Notes: generated by a model not told the origin, from the sequence alone. A stretch of DNA of 64,000 nt from Nephrocerus scutellatus (GCA_947095585.1 OX352761.1:28673777-28737776), one strand, 5' to 3'; positions 46,541-58,443 are shown, counted from the first letter of the stretch. Translations and numbers: made by a program.

Positions 46541-49500
46541 ATGTGGCTTATGTTTGTGCTCGTAGTGGCAGTAAGAGGTAAATATTTTGAATCAAAACTT
46601 TTTTTCGGTGTCTGTCGTGTGTGCAAACAAAGGAACATTTCCTTTTTTGATATTAAACAATTTTTTATTTTTATGTCATTACCAAAGGAATGATTGATTT
46701 GGAAAGTAGCTCTACTGGAATAAATGCATCCACATACTCGTATTTATACAACATAACTACTAGAAATGGAGAAGTTCCCAACTATGAAACACCACACCAA
46801 TTAAACTTCAATGCAGCTGCTATGAATAGGTCTTGGAAAACATTTATTAATCCATTGGGTCAATTAGCGATGGCACGGCTCGATGACTTTGGACCTAGAA
46901 GGCCGCATGCAAGTAGTGTTATGGGCTTTCAGTTCAAAATTCAGTTCAGTGCCGAACGTGATACGTCATTCCATTTGTGCACATCTAACAGAACAACAAA
47001 GGCTGTTTTTCGTCCACATACAGAAGAAATCCTTTTGTACAATGCAGATTCGTTGCGTAGATCACGATTTAATCCATTCAACCCAACAAGGTAAGATGTA
47101 AAGTGTGATGTACGTATATGTGTTATGGTGATAAGGGTTGTATTGGCGTGTTTTTTTTTTGTATCGGAGTCGGAGAGAATTTTTTCTCTCCGTAAAGCCC
47201 CGTCCGTAAATTTTTATAAAAAGTGTTGTCCATCGGAGATACATATGCGTATAAAATTTGAGGAAAATCGGGTACTTTTCTTTAGAAAATTTTTATGGGT
47301 GCCCCCGACCCAGGGGCCCGATCACTTCCAAATTTTTTCTGAAAGTGTTGTCCATCGGAGATACACATGCGTATAAAATTTGAAGAAAATCGGGTAAATT
47401 TTTAAAAAATTTGTATGGGAGCCCCCGACCCTGAGGCTTGAGGGCGGTAAGCAACACTTTTTGTAAAAAATTTTGAGTTATCGGGTCCCGGTGTCGGAAG
47501 GATCCATAGACAATTTAAAAAAATTTACCCGATTTTCTTCCAATTTTATACAAATGTGTATCTCCTATGTAAACACTATTTGTAAAAATGTTTGAGTCGG
47601 GATAGGGAGCCTAAACAATTTTTTTAAAAATTTTAGCCGATTTTATTCAAACTTTGTACATTGTGTAAATTTTTATGGGTTCTTTTTATTGATTTAGAAG
47701 TGATCAGTCTTCGGGGTCAGGGCACCCATACAAATTTTGTAAAAAATAGTACCCGATTTTCTTAAAAAATTTTACCCATCGGAAATACAGATGGACAACA
47801 CTTTTTGTAAAAATGTTGGAGTGATCGGGATAGGGGGATCCCAAAAATTTTTTTTAAATGATTTACCCGATGTTATTAAAACTTTACACATTGTGTATAC
47901 TCACTGGGTGTACTGGCTTAACTGAGTATATGATAAGAGAATTTACACGAAACATGTCATGTGTTTTTTTTGATTTATTTTTATTTTAATATGGATATTA
48001 AAACGTTTTTATTAGTTCGCTTTCGTCTGTACGGGTGGATTTTAACATAACTTCCCATTGAGCTAGAGACTTGAAACATAACTCAGAACTGGATGAACAT
48101 TGACAAATCTTAAAAAAAAAACATATAAAAATTAATATTCATGTAAATTCTCTAATAGGAGATAGGTATGGTTTTAAAATTTAAAGAAAATCGGGCTAAT
48201 TTTTTAAAAATTTACATGGACACCACACGGGTTTCAGCGCCCGATCACTCCAACAAATTTACAAAAAGTTTTGTCCATCAGTGATAAACATGTGTTAAAA
48301 ATTTAAAGAAAATCGAGCTAATTCTTAAAAAATTTACATGTGCACCACTCAAGTCTCAGGGCCCGATCACTCCAAAAAATGTACAAAGACTATTTTGATC
48401 AGTCATACACATGTGTTTAAAATTTGAATAAAAAAAAATCATTAACATGGGCACCCCTCGGGCCTCACAGCTTAGGTATTTTAATTTACATTGGTACTCC
48501 TCATACATATGTGTTTATATGTGTTTAATAAGTATCTCCTATTAGAGAATTTACATGCAAAATTTTTAATTTACATGGACACCCCTAGCGCCTCAGGACC
48601 CGAACACTCCAAAACTTTTACAAAAAATGTTGTCCATCGGAGATACATACGTATATAAAATTTGAAGAAAATCGGGTGATCCGAGTGGTGCCCATGTACA
48701 TTTTTTACGCCCGATTTCCTTCAAATCTTAAACACATAATATGTATCTCCTATATTAGAAAATTTGGCGCCGTGGCTCAGTGGTAACGCACATGGCTGCT
48801 GCGTAGGAGGTTCAGGTTCGAATCCCAGCAACACCAAAAGTATTTTTCACGGTGTCCCACCTCTCGCGAATGGGTGACAAACGTTCCGAGAGTAATTAAT
48901 ACCTTGTCACGGAAAGCTTCTCAATTCGCCGTTCGGATCCGGCCTTAAATTGTAGGTCCCTTCCATTTGTGTCCAAAAATTAACATGAGCAGGACAAATG
49001 GTCGCGAGAAGTTAGGCCTTGGACCGCAATGGTCTGTCGCGCCAAATATTATTATTATATTAGAAAATTTACATGGAAAATTGTAATTTTATGGGTTTTT
49101 TTTTTTAAATTCTCTATATTAACTTCGCGTGACCGTGTGTTTGTGGGTTTGTGGCTTGGTTTGTCGTGGAATCTGGCGATCAATTTTTGACCCACTTCCA
49201 AAGTCCAAAAGTTTTGAACACATGCACATCTTCGATGACAACACTATCTATTAAAATTTCCCATACAAAATTTACCCGATTTTCTTCAAATTTTTAACGC
49301 ATATGTATCTTTGATGGACAACACTTTCTGTAAATATTTGGAAGTGATCGGGCCGCTGGTTCGGGGGGCACCCATACAAATTTTATGAAAAAAGTTCCCG
49401 ATTTTCTTCAAATTTTATACGCATGTGTATCTCCGATGGACAAAACTTTTTGTAAAATTTTTGAAGCGATCGTTTTTTAATTATCAATTTTTAACGCACT

Positions 49501-51554
49501 TCCTAAAGCCCGATTTTCTTGAAATTTTGTACACATATGTATACCCAATAAACAATACTTTTTCTATTTGGTAGTGATCGGGTCCCGGGTTCGGCCGCAA
49601 GGCCCTTATACATTTTTTTAAATATCATAGTGGCATCAGATACCGTCGTACTTTAATGACTGTGTGCGGTGTGTGCTGCGCAGTCGGCTGCGCTGCTTGG
49701 TGTTGGTTGGTGGAGAGTGAGAGAAATCTTAGCTCACGCACAAATGAACCCAGCAAATGCAACGAGACATAAATGTTTTATACTTAATTCAACTTACTTA
49801 TTTACTGATTGTATTTTTATTGATGTCGTTTTTTGTTGTCGATATCAACTTACAGATAGAACAACAAGTTTTCACAATATTCTGTCATTTGGCGTTTTCA
49901 TAGCAGTCAAAGAGTTCTCAAGAAAAATGTTCGTGTTTCTTATTTGCTCAGAGTATGAGCGTTCTCTGAGTGCTCAGAATAAAATGATCTGAGCATTTTC
50001 AATTTTAACATCTGATGTCAAATGTCTCTTTCGATGATTTTCCTCTACAATAAAAAAATACAAAAAATTAAAAATGACCCAGGATCGAGGGGCTCCCCGA
50101 TTAGAGAATTTAGATGAAAAATTTTAATTTTTATGGGTTGTTTTTTTTTTATTTTTTATTTCTTTATTTTGCACTCAACAGATTTTTCATAAGTGCTATA
50201 CTTTTTGAGATATTCGCAAAAACTCAGAAAACTGTCCAACTAAACTGCTACTTCCGGTTGGCCGATTTCCACCAAAATCAACTGGGACTTCCCAATTTAT
50301 GAAAAAGCCCAATTTATGTAAAAAGCTTAAATATGAATTTTCATCATGTGCTATGCGGACACAGACAGACAGAATTTTTTAATTTTTCGCTTTTTCTAAC
50401 TCAGGAGATACCAAAATGAGTAAATCTCCAAAAATCCTGAGTTCGAAAATTTATATGATTACTATACTTCCTTTCGCTATGTTAAAGAAGTAAAAGTAGT
50501 TTTAAACAATTGTTTTTATCAATAGTTTTAGGTTTTTGTGATCGATTGGTGTATATGAACATCTAAATTTATAACTAAATAATCGTACTTGCATAGAAAT
50601 AATGAAACATAGCAACATAAGCACGGAAAAGTATATTTTGTGCAATTGCCCAGGGCCCCTCTTGTTCTAATAAACTAAGGAGAGAAATTTTACAAATTAC
50701 AATTTTTGCACATTATTTATTGCCTGAATATTGTCAAAAAATTTCCCAATTGTCTGAAATTAATGTTTATCTTTCTCTTCGAATATTTCAGAATTCTAAT
50801 TCACGGTTGGCTCGGTAATTCCCGAGCTGGGATTTTCAGATCATTAGTTCCAGAATATTTAAAACTAGATACCAACAATAGCGCTAAGGGACACTTTAAT
50901 GTTTTCATTGTCGATTGGGGTCGTGGAGCTATTGCCGATTATGTTACCGCAAGTAATCGAGTGAAGTCAGTGGGCAAAGTTCTGGCTAAATTTATTGATT
51001 TCGTACATCATGAGACTGGCATTCCATTTGAAAAAATTCATTTGATTGGCTTCAGTATGGGCGCACATATTGCCGGTATTGCAGGAAAATACATCCAAAG
51101 CGGACGCATCCCGGTAATTTTCGGCTTAGATCCTGCAATGCCATACTTCAACTATGACAATATCGATAGTCGCTTATCTCTGACAGATGCCACTTATGTT
51201 GAAGTGATTCATTCAAATATTGCTTGGTATGGCTATGATCGCCCACTTGGTCATACGGATTTCTATGTTAATTATGGTAGTCACCAGCCAGGATGTTTTT
51301 TTCTAAATGAGTGCGATCATTTTCGTGCGTATTTAGTGTTTGCCGAATCTATAAGGCAAAGTCGCAATAAATTTTGGGCGCAAGGATGTGATGCGAATTT
51401 CTACACCGAACTAATTGAAAATGAGCGATGCTTCCACCCGACAGGAAAAAATTTAACAATGGGTGGAGCAGGTACACCAGATTTCAGCCGTAGAGGCGTG
51501 TATTATCTACCGACAAATGCTAAGTCACCCTATGCACGGGGGCGAAACTGGTAA
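46541..51554 (+). CDS. Secreted lipase of the pancreatic-lipase superfamily (three coding exons)
   Basis: Predicted to hydrolyse glycerolipid or phospholipid esters outside the cell. Exons are 46541-46577, 46688-47090 and 50792-51554; donors AG/GTAAAT and AAG/GTAAGA and acceptors CAAAG/G and TTTCAG/A are canonical. Phases (1 and 2) join to exactly 401 codons with stop at 51552-51554. Exon 1 encodes MWLMFVLVVAVR, the core of a signal peptide. In the 400-residue product, ILIHGWLGN (148-156) is the oxyanion strand region, GFSMG (233-237) the nucleophile elbow with Ser235, GLDPA (258-262) carries Asp260, and CDHFRAY (321-327) carries His323. All three catalytic residues are present, so it is not a yolk-protein-like inactive member. 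The lid region is short, as in many insect lipases and phospholipase A1 enzymes. Residues 20-147 match the usual N-terminal part of these proteins. I do not assign an orthologue. Very confident of family, less so of exact substrate. Confidence 0.93.
47205..47957. repeat. DINE-like units arranged head to head
   Basis: From 47205 to about 47440, two units run in minus orientation (GTTGTCCATCGGAGATACAT, TATAAAATTTGA-GAAAATCG). From about 47445 the orientation flips (CAACACTTTTTGTAAAAA, CCCGATTTTCTTCCAATTTT, GTGTATCTCC) and continues to the subterminal end AGAGAATTTACACGAAACAT near 47936-47955. An extra internal hairpin-end fragment sits near 47665-47690. The result is a large imperfect palindrome. 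Confidence 0.75.
48115..49105. repeat. DINE-like palindrome with both outer ends of the hairpin type, SINE inserted
   Basis: Left part (48115-48675) is minus orientation: ATATAAAAATTAATATTCAT, GTAAATTCTCTAATAGGAGA, then four units. Near 48680 the orientation flips (CCCATGTACATTTTTTACGC, CCGATTTCCTTC) and runs through TATCTCCTATATTAGAAAATTT, interrupted by the SINE, to ACATGGAAAATTGTAATTTT ending near 49105. Confidence 0.75.
48766..49055 (+). mobile_element. tRNA-derived SINE, intact copy with 15-bp target duplication
   Basis: 290 bases. Head GGCGCCGTGGCTCAGTGG contains an A-box (TGGCTCAGTGG), and GGTTCGAATCC is a perfect B-box. The body carries CTCTCGCGAATGGGTGACAA, CTTGTCACGGAAAGCTTC and TTCGCCGTTCGGATCCGG. 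The end is CGCGCCAAATATTATTATT. It is flanked by the perfect direct repeat TATATTAGAAAATTT at 48751-48765 and 49056-49070, which shows recent RNA-mediated insertion. A functional tRNA is ruled out because no 3' acceptor half pairs with the head and the body continues for 200 bases. Confidence 0.92.
49106..50150 (+). repeat. DINE-like element, long copy with a unique central segment
   Basis: AAATTCTCTATATTAA at 49107-49122, a degenerate GTTT/GGTT tetranucleotide tract (GTGTGTTTGTGGGTTTGTGG), GATCAATTTTTGACCCACTT, three to four units (CGATTTTCTTCAAATTTTA, TATGTATCTTTGATGGAC), then GGCATCAGATACCGTCG near 49632, matching the core of the copy at 8900-9432. A stretch of about 430 bases unlike other copies follows. 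The TAGAGAATTTAGATGAAAAA end with hairpin is at 50104-50123. This is the largest copy. Confidence 0.7.
50151..50497 (+). repeat. Helitron-like repeat 'H2', longer copy
   Basis: CTATACTTTTTGAGATATTC near 50187, then the blocks shared with 23985-24108, ACACAGACAGACAG near 50360, CTAACTCAGGAGATACC and a weak hairpin (ACTTCCTTTCGC...TTAAAGAAGT) at 50467-50492. The tetranucleotide GACA run followed by a terminal hairpin recalls DINE-1/Helentron organisation. Confidence 0.5.
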
Positions 51555-52159
51555 GAGGTGTTATTATTATCATTTTTCTATAATATGTATGTGTATATGA
51601 CAACAAGGTTATAAATGACAAGTATAAAAGAATAAATTAAAAATGTGATTCAAAACAAAAGAATAGAAAGAAAAATTCAGTATACACAACACATCATACT
51701 CATGATACATAAAATAGACACAAAAGGATGAACATATTTTTCAAATCAACAGCTTCTTAGCTTATTGTTGCATAAATTATGGTTAGAATCGTCGCATGAT
51801 CTTTGCGCTGTTGTTATTGTTAACTTTTTCGAATAGTGTTCATGTGTTTAATTAGTGCACTACGCTATTATGGCCCAATTCATGTGGTGGGATTTTGCAG
51901 GTTGGGAAAAACATTCCAGGCTATGGCTAAAGGACTGTTCCATAGTATTCCATCAATTTTGAATCTTGCCAAACACAATACAATTCTTGTTTGACAGTGG
52001 GCCAGAGTAAGCAGTGGGTTAATTTTTTTTTTACTTTAGCAATTACGATTACAATTACACAAACTTAAAGCAGTCAAATGGACACAGGAGCATTTAGCTT
52101 TCAATTATCATGGCCTTTTAAAGTTATGTTCAACAGAGATTGTTATTTATAAAATCTAA
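51555..52159. other. 3' flank of the lipase gene
   Basis: Begins with the presumed 3' untranslated region. No further gene was recognised before the LINE fragment. Confidence 0.4.
51631..51636 (+). terminator. Poly(A) signal of the lipase gene
   Basis: AATAAA 77 bases after the stop codon, the first canonical hexamer downstream. Confidence 0.6.
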
Positions 52160-53375
52160 CGCGTGCCGCTCCAACGACATCAGCAGAGCTTTTAAGTCCT
52201 CTTATAGAAAGAGCTTGAGAGCCAAAAATGTTCCGCGACGAGTGGAAGAAGGGAATGAATGTCAAGCTCCCTAAAAAAGGTATCCTCCTGTGTAAACCAC
52301 ATCAACACCCTGTGGATCATTATTGAACAGTGCGTTTAATTCCGGTCACCACTGCACCTGCTGTTCATCGATGATGAGAAGGCGTTTGACAGTGTCAACA
52401 AACAGTTTATCTGGCTCGCCTTGCGCAGGAGAGGTATACCCGATTAACTAATAGCTATTATTAAAGTAACCTATGATGGCTCTAAATGTCATGTGCTGCA
52501 TAGAGGAAAGTTGTCAGAGGAATTCGAGATCCTAAGTGGGGTACGACAAGGTTGCATTCTATCGCCGATAATTTTTTTGTTGGTGATTAGAATCCTTCGC
52601 GCAGCTTTATCTACTGGGAACGGAGGAATTCGTTGGACGCTTACATCTCAACTAAAACATCTGGACTACGCTGACGACGTTTGTTTACTCTCACACAGGA
52701 ATATGGAGCTGCACCAAATGACAACAAGTGTGGAAATGGAGGCAAATGTTGCGGGTTTGAAGATTAATACTGCCAAAACCAAAATCATCAACTTCGGCAG
52801 TAACTCAGTAACTCAAGTTAACATTGCTAGACAACCAGTAGAGAGAGTAGAAAGTTTACAATATCTTGGGAGTATTGTCAATGCGATCAGCTAAACACCA
52901 AGCTGCGACTGTTCCGTTAAGATGTTGAATCTGTGCTGTTGTATGAGTACAGCACTTGGAAGGTGACCGCTACTATCACAAAAAGATTACAAGCGTTCGT
53001 AAATAGGTGCCTATGGAACATCTTAAGGGTTTTCTGGCCTAACGGTATCTCTAACGAACATCTTTACCAGAGAACGGGTCAGGAACCAATAGGCACAAAC
53101 ATCCAACGACGGAAGTGGCAGTGGATTGGTCATACACTCCGAAAAGGCGACAGTTCCATAGCAAACTACGCAAAGCAATGGAATCCGTTATCTCAGGATG
53201 GTAGAAGAACGGGTCATCCGAGAAATACATGGCGCAGAACAGTAGAGGAGAAGTCACGGCAATTGGGGAAGAGTTGGAGAGAGCTGAAGCTTATTTCCAG
53301 AAACACCACGCGATGGCCCGTAGGCGTAGTAGAGACCCTAGGACCCACAAGGGGATATAGGACATACCGTAAAAA
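52160..53375 (+). mobile_element. LINE of the craniofacial-protein-2-like EN/RT type, 3' half
   Basis: Plus strand from the RT fingers to the tail. FIDDEKAFDSVNKQFIWLAL near 52365-52425 gives box A with its Asp. LSGVRQGCILSPIIF is at 52530-52575 and LKHLDYADDVCLLSHRNME near 52653-52710 (intact YADD). LKINTAKTKIINFGSN, a deletion near 52892, FVNRCLWNILRVFW (53000-53040), RRKWQWIGHTLRKGD (53110-53155), and GRRTGHPRNTWRRTVEE (53200-53250) follow. The tail is AAAAAGAAGAAG at 53371-53382. It starts with a truncated, rearranged segment. Closest in the window to the copy at 43555-46020. Confidence 0.87.
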
Positions 53376-53382
53376 GAAGAAG

Positions 53383-54167
53383 ATTATTGACACTTTGAAT
53401 AAAAAATGCGAACAAAAATTATGAATGGTGATTTTTTTCATCCCTCCAATCTGCATTAAAAAAGCTTAAAAACACTGCAGCCGTTCTTATCTGAGTTGCT
53501 CTTTTAACTCTGCGTACTGGAAAAGGCATTGAATTAAAAAAGATAAAATATAAATCAATTCAGTTGCAAATCGAAAAAAATATGCACATTTTAGCTATTT
53601 TAGGTGGGTAGGTATAAAAAACGAAGTGATATGATTATTATATCGGTTTCGGCATACAATGAATTGGTATTCATTTATCCATCGTACCGAAAGTATGCAT
53701 CTCCTGACTGAATATCTGCAGCAATCACTATTTTTGTAATTGAACTGACGATTTTTTTAAGCCAACATTTTTGAAAAATAGTCGTCTGTAAGTTTATCTA
53801 TCAACAAAGCTATATACATATTATTCACAGAACTAATGCAAATACTGAAAATACCATTCCGATAAAACGGTTTGTTTTTATATTTTTTTGTGAAGGTTGA
53901 TTTGACAAACGATTGTATGGTGTAATCTGTAATCTGTAAATTGTACATGTGGTGAATGAAACCGCCAGCAGGTAAGTTGCGAATTTAATTGCACATTTTA
54001 CCTTTACAGTCGGCAATATAAAGGATTATCAGTTTGACAAAACTGGCAAACAAAAAATTTGGATTTGCCATAGTTGGCAAAGAGACATGATTTATGTGCA
54101 TGCAGTGCAATTTCGTCAAGAAAAACGATGCCGTTTAGCTGTAATTTGGCTCGGGATTGCAGTGGGT
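53383..54167. other. Unassigned spacer
   Basis: No supported feature. Confidence 0.45.
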
Positions 54168-55197
54168 TTTAAATTCTCTATACATATTATATTCTCGTGC
54201 CCGTGGCTGGCTGGCTAGTGGGTAGAATCTTGTTATCAATTTTCAACCCACTTCCTAAAGCCCGATTTTATTCAAACTTCCCATGACAGTAAATATAATA
54301 TTCGCCGCGACAGAACGTTTCGGTCCAAGGCCGAGCTTCTTGCGACCATTTGTGTGGTGCATGTATATTTTTGGACACACACGGAAGGGACCTACAATTT
54401 AAGGTCGGATCCGAACGGCGAATTGAGAAAGCTTTCCGTGACAAGTTATTACTTTCGGAACGTTTGTCAGACATTCGCAAGAGGTGGGACACCGTGGAAA
54501 ATACTTTTTGTGTTACTGGGATTCGACCCACGAACCTCCTGCTCAGTAGCCATGCGCATTTCCACTGAGCCACGGCGCCCACATGACAATACTTTCTATT
54601 AAAATTTGGGCCCACTCGAGGTTGGGGGGCTTCCTTACAAATATTTTACAAGATTTACTCGATTTTCTTTAAAATTTATACGCATGTGTATCTCCGATGG
54701 ACAACACTTTTTTTAAAATTTGGAAGTGATCGGTCCCCGGGGTCACCCATACAAATTTTATAGAAAAAGTACCACATTCTCTTTAAATTTTATACGCATG
54801 TATATCTCAGATGGAGAACAGAATTGGTAGTGATCGGGCCCCGGGGTCGAGGGGCACCCTTACAAATTTTCTTCAAATTTTATATATACGTGTAACTCCG
54901 ATGGACAACACTTTTTATAAACATTTGAAAGGGATCGGCCCCGGGGTAGTTCTCCAAATTCTATACGCATGTGTATCTTAGATGGAGAACACTTTTTGTA
55001 GAAATTTGGAAGTGATCGGGTCCCAGGGTCGGCGGGCACCCATACAAATTTTATACAAAAAAGTACCAGTTTTTCTTCAAATTTTATACACATGTGCATC
55101 TCCGATGGAATGAGCGTGCTTTGAGGCTTGAGGGGTGCCCATATTTTCTTCAAATTCTAAACACATAGGTATCTCCTATTAGAAAATTTATTAAATT
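54168..55197 (+). repeat. DINE-like element, complete copy with nested SINE
   Basis: AAATTCTCTATACATATTAT end near 54170, CCCGTGGCTGGCTGGCTAG tetranucleotide stretch, TATCAATTTTCAACCCACTT, then the SINE interrupts. Units resume with GACAATACTTTCTATTAAAA and continue four to five times (ATTTTATACGCATGTGTATC, GGACAACACTTTTT). It finishes at TCTCCTATTAGAAAATTTAT near 55167-55186. Confidence 0.8.
54289..54581 (-). mobile_element. tRNA-derived SINE, minus copy with 7-bp target duplication
   Basis: Reads on the minus strand from GGGCGCCGTGGCTCAGTGGA, through a B-box (GGTTCGTGGGTCGAATCCC with an insertion), CTTGTCACGGAAAGCTTTC, TTCGCCGTTCGGATCCG, to CGCGGCGAATATTATATTTA. The direct repeat CATGACA is at 54282-54288 and 54582-54588. 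It interrupts a DINE-like copy. Confidence 0.9.
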
Positions 55198-55293
55198 TAT
55201 TTTACGAGTGGCAAACTCGTAACTATCCAGTTATTTTTCCAAGCAAAATTTAAAAATATTATGTTTTCATTCAAAATTAAAGTACGGCTTAGT

Positions 55294-55505
55294 GGGCGCC
55301 GTAGCCCAGTGGATAAGTGTATGGACTTCTTGAATAGAAGGTTCGTGGTTTGAATCCCTGTAACACCAAAAAGTATTTTTCACGGTTATCCCTCTCGCGA
55401 ATATCTAACAAACGGCCGAGAGTAATAACTTGTCACGGAAAGCTTCGTAATTTGCCATTCGGCCTTGGACCGCAGCGGTCTGTCGCGCCGAATATTATTA
55501 TTATA
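55294..55505 (+). mobile_element. tRNA-derived SINE, internally deleted copy
   Basis: Head GGGCGCCGTAGCCCAGTGGA, B-box-like GGTTTGAATCC, AAAAAGTATTTTTCACGG, CTTGTCACGGAAAGCTTC, then a deletion of about 80 bases (TTCGG joins CCTTGGACCGC) and the end TGTCGCGCCGAATATTATTA. No clear target duplication. Confidence 0.85.
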
Positions 55506-57747
55506 ATTGCAACTAAAAAGTAAATACTTTAAAAAATTTGATTGTCCCTATACTAATAATTACTTCATGCTAAAGTCACCAAAGGGTCCCGTTTATATAA
55601 ATGTTTTTTGTATTTGTGTCAACCTTAGAGGATAATGAAGTTCAGTCGGCAGTATATTCATCAGAATATTTTTTTAGCCACAGCAGCAAGAAAACTAAGC
55701 TACATTTTAGAATGCAAATAGAGCTGGAGAATATTGATGCCAATTTTTGAAAAGCAACAACTGGACTCGTTGTTGCATTATGTTTGAAACAATGGTGGAA
55801 TCAACTAGCAGATGAAATAAATTGTATTCAATTGTAAATCGCGAAGCCTTTTTGAGCATTTAATGACAGGAGTACTGCACTTGTAAGGGTATTCACAGAT
55901 CGGTCCGCAAAGGTAAAACCAAAATCTAAACAATTTCCAAGTCCCACTAGTCATCAGGAAGCCCGAAGGACGTTCGATTTTTTTTTTGATGATCTAAGGA
56001 TAAGAGAATGTTGTTCTACAACACAAAATAATAAGTATCCGTACTTTTTTTGTCGAGTCTTTTGAAAACCGCCATATGTGAGATTGCTTCCGATTCAGCT
56101 AAACGCAGAAGTGCACATATAGATCACAAGAATTTTGGGTAAACTTTGATTTATTTTTTTGTTAAAGCAACTCTCGTAGCTGTTGCACGTTCCTTTCATT
56201 TCAAATTAGAAAAATATGAATCTTGTATAGGATCGATAATATACTAGAAAGAAATACTAATAAGGAATTTTCTTAGTAAAAAACTTAGCTATACTGTGAT
56301 GGAAAGATTTTTTTTAACAAAATAATAAATTGGCGTACTTTTAAAAGGCAAAAATCTGGTGCAAATTATTACACAATTACATCTAGAATTTTTCAGTTTT
56401 TACACAGACGTAGACGTAGTAAAAAACGAGAACGTTAATAAATATATATTCCGCCAGAGGAGCCTCATTCGTACTATTTTATGGGTGTTTAACTGGGTTT
56501 TCCTTTAAAGACTCACAACATCGTAGATGAGAAATTCATTTGAAAAGTATTTTACTGTTACATATTATTAGTTTCATTAAATTCACTTACGAAACTAATT
56601 TCACTTATTATATTAGTTAGAAATTGACTGCCCGGAGTTGTCCTATGCAACTTCACTTGTCACCTTTTAGAATTAAGTTCAAGTTATTCATTTATATATA
56701 TATAAACTGTAATCGAAAATTCTTAATACAAACTATAAAACTCCGAAAACACAGAAGATTTAGGTCCACACATTTTTAGTTTTGAATGTTGCCGTCAATA
56801 GTAAATGACACTTTTTTTTAGAGTTTAATTACGAACAGGAAATCCGCCATCACAAAAAGAGTGAAAATGCAGGCAAGCAGCGCCCTATATAAACGCAACT
56901 AGCAAAAGCGTCAATGCGAAACGTTGCTCAGAACGTCAATGAGAGGAAGCCATTTAAAATGGCAAACCTGAATGGAACGGAAAACAATAAATCTATCTAA
57001 GGGTTTAACGGTGAAGCTAAAATGGAGGAGAAGACGAAGAAAGGCAGAAGAACACGACGATGACGATAAATGCCAATATCGCTATATTTGGGTGGTGGGG
57101 TTGTAACTCTTAATTTTTTTCTTTTTGAATTGAGTTTAGCGAGAAACGTGGCTTCTTTTGTTGTTTCTGTTTCTGGGGGGAAGCGAGGAGCTTAATTCGT
57201 TACATTGCAACTTTTATGCGCGCACACATAGTAAAGAAAAAATTAAGTTAAAAAGGTTTCGCTGCAAATCTTAAAATAAGGGAAAAGGAGGGTGCAAAGC
57301 TTATACATATACACTTCCACATGTCGCGCTAATAAACTTTGCCAATTTTCTGTTGCGGCTGCACTTACATATAGTGTTTGCTAACTCATGTTGCAAAATT
57401 TATGTCAAATAGGAATTGACAAGTTATTTTCTTAATTCTTTCTGTTGTGCACAATCAAGGATAAAGTAGAACATCACCTAAATGGATATAAACCGCATTA
57501 ATAATTAAGTCTTACAAGAATACGCCAAGGCAAAATGAATTAAGATTTGAAGATGTTCCTACTGTTTAAGAACAGAACCTTGTGAAAACTGAAAAGTGCA
57601 TTATTCGTCAAGCAAATATAAATTTTTTGATAAGAGATGACAAATGTAAACAAATGCAAGATTTCAGTTTAAAGCTAGTGAGGCCCGAGTCTCACAGATT
57701 CTATATGCTAAAAAATTCAACTGCTTAAACTCTTCGACATATTTAGA
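55506..57747. other. Unassigned spacer, 2.2 kb
   Basis: No supported gene. A purine-rich stretch near 56990-57060 (GGAGGAGAAGACGAAGAAAG) and a TATATATATATA run near 56695 are the only notable features. Confidence 0.45.
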
Positions 57748-58443
57748 AATAAAAAACAACCAATAAAAATTAAAATTTTTCGTGTAAATTCTCTAATTGA
57801 TACACAATGTGCAAAGTTCAATAAAATCGTATAACATTAAAAAAAAAATTGGGAGCCCCCCCTTATCCTGATCAATCCAAAATGTTTACAAAAATTGTTT
57901 ACATCGGAGATACACATGTGTATAAAATTTAAAGAAATAAATAAATTAAAGAATCGGGTTTATTTTTAAAAATGTATATGGAAGCCCCTCGGCGTTAGGG
58001 CCACTTTTAAATTTTTTTACAAAAAACGTTGTCCCTAGGATCAAACATGTAAGTATAAAATTTGAAGAAAATTGGGTACATTTTTTTAAAATTTTTATGG
58101 GGCCTTCCGACAACGGGGTTCGATCACGCCAACATTTTTACAAAACATGTTGTCCATAGGAGATACATAAGCGTATAAAATTTCAAGAAAATCGGGAATT
58201 TTTTTTATAAAATTAGCCCAATCACTGCAAAATTTTTACAAAAAGCGTTGTCCATTGGAGATGCACATGCGTATAATATGTGAAGAAAATCGGGTACATT
58301 TTGTAAAATATTTGTATGGGAGCGCCACGAGCCCGAGGGCTGAGGGGCTCCAAATTTTAATAGAAATAAAATAAATTCAATAAAATCGGGCTTTAGGAAG
58401 ATTTGGTGTGCCAGTCCGCCAGCCACGGGCACGCGAAGTTAAA
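57748..58443 (-). repeat. DINE-like element, complete copy
   Basis: AACAACCAATAAAAATTAAA and GTAAATTCTCTAATTG near 57783, five units (GGAGATACACATGTGT, CACTTTTAAATTTTTTTACA, GGAGATACATAAGCG and so on), CGGGCTTTAGGAAG, CCAGTCCGCCAGCCACGGG and GCGAAGTTAA at 58430-58442. The subterminal end after TTAA is eroded. Confidence 0.8.

Larger units (their letters stand above)
47091..50791 (+). other. Intron 2 of the lipase gene, packed with repeats
   Basis: 3,701 bases from GTAAGA to TTTCAG. Most of it is DINE-like sequence in several blocks, one SINE and an H2 repeat. The first intron, by contrast, is only 110 bases (46578-46687). Confidence 0.85.

Noticed and set aside
46690..46692. Met at 46690 as the lipase start
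   Set aside because: It would lack a signal peptide. An upstream ATG at 46541 with a donor at 46578 and an acceptor at 46687 gives a hydrophobic leader in frame.
48766..48840. tRNA gene
   Set aside because: A and B boxes are present, but the sequence continues into a SINE body with an ATT tail and target duplication.
50706..50791. Upstream Met at 50706 as the lipase start
   Set aside because: The stretch is intronic and ends at a TTTCAG acceptor; joining from exon 2 restores a complete lipase in frame.
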